From DASPJR01 sp035628505 (GTDB lineage Bacteria > Planctomycetota > SZUA-567 > H5-PLA8): DNA of 17,522 nt. The stretch spans positions 1 to 17,522 of the forward strand of contig DASPJR010000195.1 in NCBI GenBank assembly GCA_035628505.1, read 5' to 3'. Shown here piece after piece: positions 9,801 through 13,670 of the stretch. Numbering within the stretch: position 1 is the stretch's first letter; each line of letters starts with the position of its first letter. Position numbers and translations under genes: made by a program. Below the pieces are notes generated by a model. The model was not told the DNA's origin, did no database searches, and saw nothing but the letters and a program-made list of their open reading frames with translations.

Positions 9801-10619
9801 TGAGCCGCGTACGCGCCCACGGCCTTCAATCGTGACTAGCCCATCGGGAGCGCGCACATGGCCGAAGACTTCACCCTGGGCGCGCACGGTTAAGCCGCCC
9901 AAAGCGATGCGCAAGGTTATCCAGTGTGGCTGCGAGAGAATGCCGATGCGCGATTGAGAGGTAACCTCAACAGCTTGGGCAACGACGATGATCACAGGCC
10001 CGACTACTTCAATACTGCTACCGCTATTCAGAACGATCTGCTGGAAATTATAGATAGTCGGTTCTGTGCTGCCGCTGACGCCGAGCTTGAATCGTGATTG
10101 GGAGCGTGCTGTAAAAATTCCGTACGTTCCTGGCGGCACGTTCACTGCTCCCACATTTGCGTTAAGCGTAAGGTTCCGCAGCGTTGCAAAATCACCGGCA
10201 TCTTCTCCCGCTGCGGAAAGGACCACATCCCGGGTTCCAGGCGGTGCAGGCGGTGGTGCGATCGAAACAAGTGTGGGTGGATTCGAGCGCGTGTTAATGT
10301 GTTGAAGACTGGCGTTGCCGCCAACGGTCAGCGAGTAGCTGTCCGGCACACTACTTCCGGTACCTGGGACAATGCCGAGATATTGTCCAGCACCGGTGGC
10401 AATGACACTGGGAGTTCCCGGCAGGTATAAGTCGCCGGTCATAACTGCCGTGCCATTAATGGTGAAGGATTCACCGAGCAAGACCTGCAGCGGCCCTTCA
10501 ACGCGTCCCTGTACAGTTGGAGAGTGGCGCACAATAACTGCGGCCTCTCCTGCACGGACGGTACCCAAAAAAAAAAGACAAAATAACACCACAACAGCGC
10601 ATCGATGTGCTGTATTCAT
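1..10619 (-). CDS. Giant secreted PKD-array/RHS (YD-repeat) protein, partial (C-terminus beyond left edge)
   Basis: The minus-strand frame is open from ATG at 10619 down to base 3 with no stop, 3,539 codons in the window. A Shine-Dalgarno-like GAGGGG (10624-10629 on the complement) precedes the ATG. Residues 1-23 form a signal peptide with a hydrophobic core and a VRA|GE cleavage site. Residues about 24-295 are beta-rich. Residues about 296-3160 hold 27 PKD/REJ-like repeats with the signature DDGLP..W(S/T)K(V)SGPG and YVLRLTASD. A propeller-like module interrupts repeat 16 (residues about 1721-2038). One divergent Ig-like domain follows, then from about residue 3261 an RHS N-terminal region (GIPIQVTRTYDSR, GDFGVGWR) and YD repeats (MTYNYDDAGNLSTFTDREN). 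Such proteins are typically secreted or surface-bound adhesins or polymorphic toxins; the effector tip, if any, is not visible. Gene extent, secretion and domain order are well supported. Function is inferred. Confidence 0.93.
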   Translation of the reverse strand, partial: MNTAHRCAVVVLFCLFFLGTVRAGEAAVIVRHSPTVQGRVEGPLQVLLGESFTINGTAVMTGDLYLPGTPSVIATGAGQYLGIVPGTGSSVPDSYSLTVGGNASLQHINTRSNPPTLVSIAPPPAPPGTRDVVLSAAGEDAGDFATLRNLTLNANVGAVNVPPGTYGIFTARSQSRFKLGVSGSTEPTIYNFQQIVLNSGSSIEVVGPVIIVVAQAVEVTSQSRIGILSQPHWITLRIALGGLTVRAQGEVFGHVRAPDGLVTIEGRGRVRGSVYSDNLIVQGRGTLEGLPPLTGNQPPVPFAGPDQNIATGAVATLNGTATDDGQPNPPAAVSFSWSKFSGPGNVTFGNSTAGNTTTTFSADGVYLLRLTVSDGEFQAYDDVQITVATGNAPPSVNAGADAVILAGAAANLQGTASDDGQPNPPATLTTTWSKFSGPGDVVIANASALLTSATFSQPGVYVLRLSATDSVLTANDDVTIVVNSAPQVSAGPDLTIQLPNMAALAGSVTDDGLPTPAALAISWSKVSGPGIVTFGNSALASTTAQFSSAGVYVLRLTASDGHTSQSDDVEVTAIVQNQPPSVNAGPGQTLAYPAAATLNGTITDDGLPNPPAATTAAWSKFSGPGDATFADATSAATTVTFSVPGVYVLRLTASDSALSAFSDVTIVSNARPTVNAGADQIITLPTNVANLTGTAADDGLPNPPGAITTEWIKVGGPGTVTFGNATALATTATFAAPGVYTLRLSAGDSHATATDDAIVVVNETPVVSAAANQTITLPDLANVMATATDDGLPNPPGALAYSWSKASGPGDVTFSNANALSTTAAFSVGGVYVLRFTADDSASSAGSEVTITVNTAPLVIAGANQVVTLPVNVATLAGSATDDGLPNPPGALSSTWTKISGPGNATFADASSPATTATFDAPGVYVLKLSASDSLATSSATVSVTINQAPVVNAGANQTIELPNTASLAGTVTDDGLPNPPAAVTTTWTKVSGPGTVTFGDASALNTAATFSQDGTYVLRLTASDSAATVFSDVTIVVKPANSAPVVNAGPDQSLTLPAIANLTGTANDDGFPNPPAAISVLWSKVGGPGNVTFANTAAAVTTATFSASGVYTLRLSANDDALTSSDDVVIVANAAPVVSAGNNQTIRLPQTASLTATATDDGLPNPPGALTYAWSKVSGPGTVTFSAANALSTTATFSVAGNYVLRFAADDSLATSTSDVAVTVLPANLPPVADAGAAQTIRLPNGAILTGSATDDGIPDPPATLTYTWSKVSGPGTVTFSTTGTSTKGAEFSAPGTYVLRLTVSDSDLSAFSDVTITVLQANQPPVVSAGAEKTVALPASIPLDGIIVDDGQPGQTALTSTWTKVSGPGTATFNDASSPAARATVSQAGTYVFRLSANDTEFTAASDVTIRVLAATNQPPVVSAGTNQAILFPNSVNLSGAVTDDALPAPTNVTVNWTKVSGPGNVTFQNATAAITTATFSAHGSYVLKLSASDGELSSSAVVTITVNQDVSNGAPAVNAGIDQVITMPQMSASLAGTVTDDGKPAEQTLTVLWTKVSGPGTVFFTHESNVATNVAFSKGGTYVLRLAASDGEFESSDEVVITVTGQNQPPSVNAGADRTVSRSASIDLAGVVNDDGLPADSVLAVAWSKVSGPGDVSFTAASSSATSVQFSADGTYVLRLTANDGQFTSTDDVAVSVHLSNTPPAVDAGIDKQTFVPVLTPQPPQGSNVFDMPLILGISPGSNIFYNDICYHAPSDTMLVARRHIDGAGEVWQLKPDGSTQRFCNLQFSIGLFGEMYMDCAPDEGNGLSRGGFVAGEVVSYNIASGGLVKISADGSTVQAPWVALPPVSNWIEVRVLFDRIGVFNGDLLAAAGDGKVWRINKDGTKTLLTTLPFPAESSVILPNDVNRYGPFAGKLVIGGATGGPKLYAIDPNGTTVVHTLPSTDTGFEGLRLATGGLHVYGISNGIRVAPASALAQYAGDILINNATISRLYWDGTSFQMQPLYTPPPGTGFEELAFSPMGVFSGGTLGSLPPINSISLSGAVRDDDGDTVSAQWTATGPGPVHFENSTAPKTKAWFNVPGTYTLRLTASDGHETTFDETVVSAIENKSPVVTTFADSTTVRLPRQAVLHSVVSDDNLPSGTLKYTWSVLAQPAGNSKVTFGPNEPNTTAFMSLPGTYVLRLTVSDGELSSVSDLTFTVLSPNAPPIVSLPLNHSTTQALPVTLTSTYSDDGLPNGTLKFAWSLTNGPGLVTFANPNSASTTAGFSAPGTYQLVLAVSDGELTTATTTFVSVSAVTNQPPSCNAGNGVSLTYPNNVLNLVGLATDDGLPAGSKLGVTWSLQSGPAGGTVSFGNAQSLATTATFSTPNDSTPYVLKLSVTDGVFTAVSTISVLYANNVAPVITLTANSNVVLSQALQLQATVTDDGMPNPPGTVTTEWSRVSGPGTVTFADRFAQSTSATFSAAGFYHLRLTASDSLLTSTKDWFVNVFNAANQAPSANAGPDQVITSTLPAFATLTGTYSDDHFNGGQVSFNWALLSGPGTVTFANSAQSTTTAQFSARGTYVLRFLVSDGSLSNTDTVSITIDGINSAPVVSAGAQQNIVPPATSATLIGKCTDDGLPVGSIPVYTWTKTSGPGTVTFASPSSLSTTATFGASGLYVLRLTAFDGEYTSFSETVVCLNGIPTVNAGPDRTVTIPAKLALLGSAHDDGLPLNATLTTTWTVYSGFGTVVFDDPLSASTQATFSQAGTYILRLTASDSQVTRMDEVTVTVFNNVKPLVNAGPDQIINFGTVAALSGSASDSDARPAALQSRWTKLNGPGMVGFGNVLNPATSASFSLPGIYTLRLTATDTQEIVFDDVTISVREPVNQPPIANAGSDQTITLPSVASLVTSFSDDGLPSGVVTVRWEKLSGPTGVTFTQVDSVDYARFTQPGTYTLRLTVTDTLLTAVDTVVITVLPQNMPPIVNAGADQNIAINKAFSTSGTVSDDGLPSVNSLSVLWSKLSGPGDVTFVNAAAAATAVSFSREGTYVLKLSSTDSVLSASDTVTVVVGPNAENKAPVVNAGPDIAIREPETTATLTGIVADDGLPFAGALSLTWTKVSGPGTVTFANAASAATTVTLSTPGKYVLRLSASDSEFSASDDIVVRLFTPADANVPVVQITSPSDGAELTKPTNIAGNVSFTGSGDWTLEYALNADEDNTAALNFTPIASGSGPVANAALGQFDTTLLLNGSYVLRLTATDESGDIASDSISVVVERNMKVGNFSLAFNDCSVNVSGIPIQVTRTYDSRDKRNGDFGVGWRVGIADVRLEKTGNLGRGWQQSGDFSGFLQKYTLQATKSHKVTITFPDGKVYKFEGRPQMMQQSVAPVGPTNFIYVPIAPTVGSLTAVGRNDVYVFGAPDEQNPVVTATIHNYNGTLYNPKVFQLTTAEGMVLVIEQGKGLRSLTDLNGNTLTVSSSGLVHSSGKSVVFSRDAEGRITRITDPSGHAMTYNYDDAGNLSTFTDRENNTTSFTYNNVHGLLSIKDPRGITPIRNEYDD
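1150..4505 (-). repeat. PKD/REJ-like repeats 16 (second part) to 27
   Basis: The array resumes after the propeller-like module. W..SGPG-type motifs occur near 4430, 4150, 3865, 3580, 3283, 2998, 2711, 2435, 2161, 1880, 1599 and 1308, giving twelve units of about 275-290 bp. These copies are more divergent than repeats 1-11. The loop after DDGLP is usually S/A/N-G or variable rather than N-P-P (repeat 20 is an exception). In repeats 17 and 19 the SGPG motif is replaced by AQPAG and SGPAGG. Repeat 16 lacks the full DDGLP loop, and repeat 24 has SDSDARP. The greater divergence suggests this part of the array is older, which is inference. Confidence 0.87.
4506..5459 (-). other. Beta-propeller-like module inserted inside PKD repeat 16
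   Basis: Residues about 1721-2038 do not match the Ig repeat. They show blade-like strands ending in G-x-(V/L)-W/Y-x-(I/L)-x-x-(D/N)-G: GEVWQLKPDGS, GGLVKISADGS, GKVWRINKDGT, PKLYAIDPNGT and SRLYWDGTSF, spaced by GDLLAAAGD, GKLVIGGATG and GDILINNAT. This matches NHL/SMP-30-type propeller blades, four to six of them. The first strand of repeat 16 (NTPPAVDAGIDKQTFVP) lies before the module, and its remainder (NSISLSGAVRDDDGD, then TATGPGPVHF) lies after it, so the module sits in an inter-strand loop. Ligand and function are unknown. Confidence 0.65.
5511..9734 (-). repeat. PKD/REJ-like repeats 1-15 of the giant protein
   Basis: Fifteen tandem units of about 281 bp, each encoding one Ig-fold domain. 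A unit starts near N-x-APVVNAGADQT, passes through TLTGTATDDGLPNPP and WSKVSGPGTVTF, and ends with ATFS..GTYVLRLTASD....SDDVTVTV. SGPG-type motifs fall near 9600, 9310, 9040, 8755, 8475, 8200, 7920, 7640, 7358, 7082, 6795, 6510, 6232, 5938 and 5660. Repeats 1, 2 and 4-10 share the loop P-N-P-P after DDG-x; repeats 12-15 do not. PKD-like domains in secreted bacterial proteins act as extended spacers or carbohydrate/protein-binding stalks, and the conserved Asp-Asp-Gly suggests Ca2+ binding, which is inference. Strong periodic similarity makes this block prone to recombination and misassembly. Confidence 0.9.
9735..10619 (-). other. Signal peptide and beta-rich N-terminal region of the giant protein
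   Basis: Residues 1-23 are a Sec-type signal peptide (core VVVLFCLFFLG, AXA-like end VRA). Residues about 24-295 precede the Ig array. They contain repeated glycine/valine-rich short strands such as GEVFGHVRAPDGLVTIEGRG followed by a G-x-V-x-G pattern (RVRGSVYSDNLIVQGRGTLEG). This resembles the right-handed beta-helix register of bactofilin/polymer-forming domains. A proline-rich linker (IAPPPAPPGT) sits near residue 110. The part before the linker (LQVLLGESFTINGTAVMTGD) has the same beta-rich flavour. I do not recognise a named family with certainty. Anchoring or assembly is a possible role. Confidence 0.5.
10567..10576. repeat. A10/T10 homopolymer within the signal-peptide codons of the giant gene
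   Basis: Ten consecutive A on the plus strand read as T10 in the coding strand, forming codons CTT TTT TTT TTG (residues 15-18, LFFL) in the signal-peptide core. The frame as given is intact. A gain or loss of one base would destroy the frame, so the tract could mediate phase variation or be a sequencing weak point. Confidence 0.9.
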
Positions 10620-10795
10620 AGTTCCCCTCGAAATTAGAACGCAAAAGTCCACCCCCGAGCAGACGCGGAAGCATCAGCGGGGCGAGCTGTACGTGTTTGC
10701 TGATTAATTAAAAATTATCAAATTGAAAAGTACTATAAAACTTCCGATAATCAACAATAAACCGAGTAAATAGTGTGTGAAAAAGAAGCAACCTC
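10620..10795 (-). promoter_or_regulatory. AT-rich spacer upstream of the giant gene
   Basis: This 176 bp region between the HTH gene stop and the giant-gene ATG is much more AT-rich than its surroundings (especially 10700-10790). That is consistent with a promoter for the giant gene. TATAGT (complement of 10730-10735) is a possible -10 element, but I see no well-spaced -35, so no promoter is assigned. No clear intrinsic terminator is visible after the HTH gene, so co-transcription from upstream is also possible. The proximal part carries the ribosome-binding site GAGGGG. Confidence 0.45.
10701..10720. repeat. Imperfect inverted repeat upstream of the giant gene
   Basis: TGATTAATTAAAAATTATCA contains arms TGAT-(T)-AATT and AATT-ATCA, 8 bp with a one-base bulge around an AAA loop. 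It lies about 82 bp upstream of the giant-gene start. It could be an operator for the neighbouring HTH protein or simply AT-rich chance symmetry. Confidence 0.3.
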
Positions 10796-11389
10796 TCATA
10801 ACTCTGCAGAGGAATTGAGCTTACCGGGTAAAACTTTTTTATCTACACAACATAAAGAGTCGAGTTTGCTGATCATTTTCAAGGCTGACTCAACCTCTGA
10901 CAAAGGCCTGAGAACCCGTACTTCAATCTCGACAGGAGTGTATCCTTCATGGTGTAGACATCTGATGTAACCAGAAAGCTCAGCTTGCTCTAAAGCAGAA
11001 CTAACTGTGGTCTTCGTTGTAAGTTCCGCAATGTCGGCAGCCTGCTGCTTTAATTTCGGGCCAGTACGAACCTTGATTCGGCGAGCGATCAGAATCTTCC
11101 TCACTGCACGTAGGGGAATGCAACATTGCTTTGCGATGAGTGGGAGCGGAAGGCCATCCTTGTATAACTGCACGACATCGTTATCGAGGCCTGCATCGAT
11201 TGCGCGTAAAACCGAACTCGACCCAGGTGGCCTTCCTGGCTTGCGCTTCGGTATCACCCCCTGCAACACACGGCGAGTCTGCTGAAATGAACAGCCGAGC
11301 GCCTGGCTCAACTCTTTAAGACTCAGTCCTGTCTGCCAGAGGGCGAGTGCATGTTGCCGGAGATTGTCAGTAACTTTGAGCCTCGCCAT
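10796..11389 (-). CDS. Small multi-helix-turn-helix DNA-binding protein (putative regulator)
   Basis: A 197-residue protein starting at ATG 11389 with AGAGG (11395-11399 on the complement) five bases upstream. Residues 9-43 form a clear helix-turn-helix (ALWQTGLSLKELSQALGC, then TRRVLQ). A basic linker KRKPGRPPGS (48-57) resembles an AT-hook (G-R-P). Residues 68-101 form a second HTH (LYKDGLPLPLIAKQC, AVRKIL). Residues about 138-170 (CLHHEGYTPVEIEVRVL, EVESAL) repeat the same pattern more weakly. The units look like homeodomain-like or recombinase-type (Hin/transposase) HTH modules, but no catalytic domain is present. It lies directly upstream of the giant gene on the same strand and divergently from the T2SS operon, a good position to regulate either. 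A chromatin-type or phage/transposon-derived binding role is the alternative. The exact family is not recognised. Confidence 0.8.
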   Translation of the reverse strand: MARLKVTDNLRQHALALWQTGLSLKELSQALGCSFQQTRRVLQGVIPKRKPGRPPGSSSVLRAIDAGLDNDVVQLYKDGLPLPLIAKQCCIPLRAVRKILIARRIKVRTGPKLKQQAADIAELTTKTTVSSALEQAELSGYIRCLHHEGYTPVEIEVRVLRPLSEVESALKMISKLDSLCCVDKKVLPGKLNSSAEL

Positions 11390-11656
11390 ACAGACCTCTA
11401 TTCTAAGGAAATTCTCTGATTCACCCTACTAAACCGTTACCCGTCCGCAAGAATGATTATTTAATGTAGCCGAGAAGCTCCTTAAAAAGGCTGATTGAAT
11501 CAACTCCAGACTAAGGTATTGGCAGGCTCGTTTAAACAGTAATAAGTCAGCCGGGGCACGGGTCGGAGCCGCCAGCGCATGGATGGAGCGCGAACGCAAA
11601 ACCCGCTTGAGTGGATCGCGCAGAAATGGTGAATCTGATAACACATCATTGGCAGA

Positions 11657-11684
11657 TTGACTTTACGTACCGATAAGCTACGAT
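11657..11684 (+). promoter_or_regulatory. Candidate sigma70-type promoter of the gsp operon
   Basis: TTGACT (11657-11662, five of six to TTGACA) is followed after 16 bases by TACGAT (11679-11684, four of six to TATAAT). It would give a leader of about 145 nt before the gspL GTG. It is the best-matching promoter I see in the divergent region. Confidence 0.4.
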
Positions 11685-11753
11685 GTGTCGACTCAATCAT
11701 AAGTACATATTTGTCTCGGCACGACATGTTGCAACGGAATGCAATGACTTTGT

Positions 11754-11765
11754 ACATGGTCATGT
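11754..11765. repeat. Operator-like palindrome in the gsp leader
   Basis: ACATG-GT-CATGT is a perfect 5 bp inverted repeat with a 2-base spacer, about 70 bases after the candidate promoter and 70 before gspL. It is flanked by GCAATG (11741-11746) and CATTGC (11771-11776), which form an outer 6 bp pair, so in RNA the region could fold as a hairpin with an interrupted stem. Protein-binding or RNA roles are both possible; chance is not excluded. Confidence 0.3.
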
Positions 11766-11835
11766 TCAAGCATTGCGGTGATTTCCGTCTTGCGCGCTGG
11801 ACCTGAACTGGCCTCGGCAACGAAAGGCAATGTAA

Positions 11836-13167
11836 GTGACGCGACGCTTAGGCCTTTCAATTTGCCGCCACACTGTCGCAGTTGTCGGGCTGTGCCTGAA
11901 ACGCGGCAGTGCTTCCATTTCATTTTCATATGTGCTGCCCCGTGGAAATGCACTGCCTCAAGCTTTAGCGTCTGTGCTTGAGAACGTCCCTGCGCAATGG
12001 CGTCGCTGCGACCTTTTTCTTGCACTTTCCGCTGGCGATTTTGCCTGTTGCGACATTTTCTCGGTTCCCTTTGCTACAGAGCAGCAGATCGAACATGTCG
12101 CCGGTTCACTGGCGGAGGGGCGCAGTGCTGGCGCGAGTCTAGAAGAGATCGCGTTCGATATTCAATGCAGTTCAGCAAGTGCTGGCCAGCAGCGTGTGCA
12201 GATTGCTGCCGTTCTGCACGAAAACTTGAGCCAAATACAGCAGGGAATTCGCGCAGCGCTGCCAGATGCAAAGCTTCTTCTGGTCACGCCGTGCGCCGTT
12301 GCTTTTGCGGCGGCTCTCGCAAGCGACGGAGTTCATGCAATAGCCGCGGGCGGCGAATGCGTCATCGTGCGCCGCGATAGTGGAGCGTTGAAAGATTGGC
12401 GCTCGCTGCCGGTGAATAATGCTTCCAAGGACCGGATACTGCAGCACGCGAAAGGACTGGGAGAAGAAGGTGTTGAGCCGGTCGTTTACAGCGAAACTAT
12501 CTCGTTTCACGGGATCGAGGTCAGCAGCGATATCGTTTTCGCCTGTGCTGCGGCGTTATGCGATCCGCAGCACAGCCTGAACGTATTGCGTGGATCGCGT
12601 GAGGCTCCGCGGGGGCTAATAAAGAAAATGCGGCGGCCTCTGCTATTGGCGCAGGCCGCGGCGGCGATTCTGCTGCTGAGCAGCGGGCTGTATTTCGAAA
12701 TGTTCGCGCGCCGCTACGAGGCTCAGCTTCAGTCCTGTGACGGCGTAGAAAAAGCGGCCTGGCAGGCCGTGCTTCCCGGTGAAAAGTACCGGCCAGGTGC
12801 ATTGACGCCGCGCCTCAAAAAAATTCTGGCCAAACGCAATAAAACCATGGACGCGAATAATTACCCGTCGGCGCTTGCGTTCTGGTCCGAAGTAGCAAGC
12901 GTATTTCCCAACGCAGACCAGATGGGCATGGCGCTCGAATCACTGCAACTTGGTCCCGATGGCGGACGAATCACCGGGCGCGTCAACAAAGGTAGCGGCG
13001 ATCCGCTGGCCAATGCAGCGCTACTTGAATCGTCATTGAACAATTCTGAGAGCATTGCTGCCCGCGGCGAATATGAAACAAAGGAGAGCGAAATCGTTGT
13101 ACGGATGCGCTTGGATTATAAGCCGCCGGTTCGTGGGGCGAAGTCTATGGGGGGCTCCACAAAGTGA
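11836..13167 (+). CDS. gspL: Type II secretion system protein GspL (inner-membrane platform)
   Basis: A 443-residue protein from GTG 11836, with AAAGG (11824-11828) upstream. The layout is that of GspL: a cytoplasmic N-terminal region of about 260 residues (the actin-like fold that binds the GspE ATPase in known systems), a single membrane segment at about 268-287 (PLLLAQAAAAILLLSSGLYF) preceded by basic KKMRR, and a periplasmic tail of about 155 residues matching the ferredoxin-like domain position. It can be viewed as a PilM+PilN-like fusion. It is the first gene of the operon, and its stop overlaps the gspM start (GTGA). The primary sequence is divergent, so the assignment rests on architecture plus the neighbours M, K, C, D and E. 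PilM/PilN of a type IV pilus is the alternative, made unlikely by gspK. Confidence 0.8.
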   Translation: MTRRLGLSICRHTVAVVGLCLKRGSASISFSYVLPRGNALPQALASVLENVPAQWRRCDLFLALSAGDFACCDIFSVPFATEQQIEHVAGSLAEGRSAGASLEEIAFDIQCSSASAGQQRVQIAAVLHENLSQIQQGIRAALPDAKLLLVTPCAVAFAAALASDGVHAIAAGGECVIVRRDSGALKDWRSLPVNNASKDRILQHAKGLGEEGVEPVVYSETISFHGIEVSSDIVFACAAALCDPQHSLNVLRGSREAPRGLIKKMRRPLLLAQAAAAILLLSSGLYFEMFARRYEAQLQSCDGVEKAAWQAVLPGEKYRPGALTPRLKKILAKRNKTMDANNYPSALAFWSEVASVFPNADQMGMALESLQLGPDGGRITGRVNKGSGDPLANAALLESSLNNSESIAARGEYETKESEIVVRMRLDYKPPVRGAKSMGGSTK

Positions 13168-13670
13168 AGTCGTCCTCATTCGTTTCCGCCATCGTTGCGT
13201 TACTCCTGCTCGGCGCGGCTCTGTTTGCCATGGACCGTTACGTCCGCATGGAGCAGGCCCACCAGGACCTCAACCTCCGCAATGAAGAACTCGACGAGGC
13301 CCGCCGCCTGCTCAGGACGTTTCCGGATACTTTCGTAAACACCGGCACAGACAGTCCTGTTGACCTTAAGACAATTATCCAGCAGTCCAGCGCCCGCAAT
13401 GGAATTGCAGTGATGTACCTCAGCGAGACCGAGCGTGATGCTGGTGAGAAGATCAAAGAGCGCAGTGTTATTGCTCGACTGGTCAATGTGCCGCATCAGA
13501 AACTCGTCACTTTCCTCCAGGAACTGGAGCAGGAGAGCCGGGGCGCGCGCATCAAGGAACTGCGTCTGAAACCGTCGGCGAACCGGAGCGACGTTTATCA
13601 GGAAGCGGAGAGCGTCCTGGCAATCCGTTGGTTGAACGAGCGATCAGAAAAGAAGGAGGAAGCCCGGTGA
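13164..13670 (+). CDS. gspM: Type II secretion system protein GspM (PilO-like)
   Basis: A 168-residue protein beginning at GTG 13164, overlapping the gspL stop by four bases. Residues 6-22 are one membrane segment (VSAIVALLLLGAALFAM) after a short cytoplasmic start. They are followed by a charged, probably coiled-coil stretch (about 24-50, LRNEELDEARRLLR) and a ferredoxin-like periplasmic domain (about 60-158). This is the GspM/PilO layout and length. GspM partners with GspL in the inner-membrane platform. Family sequence conservation is low; gene order and topology carry the call. Confidence 0.75.
   Translation: MKSSSFVSAIVALLLLGAALFAMDRYVRMEQAHQDLNLRNEELDEARRLLRTFPDTFVNTGTDSPVDLKTIIQQSSARNGIAVMYLSETERDAGEKIKERSVIARLVNVPHQKLVTFLQELEQESRGARIKELRLKPSANRSDVYQEAESVLAIRWLNERSEKKEEAR
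13653..13660 (+). promoter_or_regulatory. Strong Shine-Dalgarno deciding the gspK start
   Basis: AAGGAGGA lies six bases before GTG 13667 and fixes that codon as the gspK start. An in-frame start at 13628 would add 13 residues (MVERAIRKEGGSP) that lack a ribosome-binding site and precede the basic prepilin leader. Confidence 0.8.

Larger units (their letters stand above)
11390..11835. promoter_or_regulatory. 446 bp divergent intergenic region
   Basis: It separates the minus-strand HTH gene from the plus-strand T2SS operon. It holds the HTH-gene ribosome-binding site (11395-11399), the palindrome TGATTGAATCA (11492-11502), a GC-richer stretch (about 11550-11620), a promoter candidate (11657-11684) and an operator-like palindrome (11754-11765). 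No convincing protein-coding gene is seen. Open frames on the complement (11429-11644, 11500-11820) lack family-like composition and are not called. Confidence 0.55.

Noticed and set aside
1..10619. The tandem 281 bp periodicity as a CRISPR or satellite array
   Set aside because: Repeats are long, degenerate at nucleotide level, contiguous and fully coding with conserved Ig-fold residues; there are no short identical repeats with unique spacers.
10721..10795. Intrinsic terminator after the HTH gene
   Set aside because: No GC-rich stem followed by a T-run is visible on the minus strand; only weak 4 bp symmetries in AT-rich DNA are present.
11429..11820. Minus-strand open frames in the divergent spacer (71 and 106 codons)
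   Set aside because: Their composition is not protein-like (many Cys, His, Arg and Met without pattern), the two overlap in different frames, and neither has a convincing ribosome-binding site.
13628..13666. Upstream GTG/ATG extension of gspK
   Set aside because: The extension places 13 residues before the basic prepilin leader and lacks a Shine-Dalgarno, whereas AAGGAGGA precedes GTG 13667 at proper spacing.
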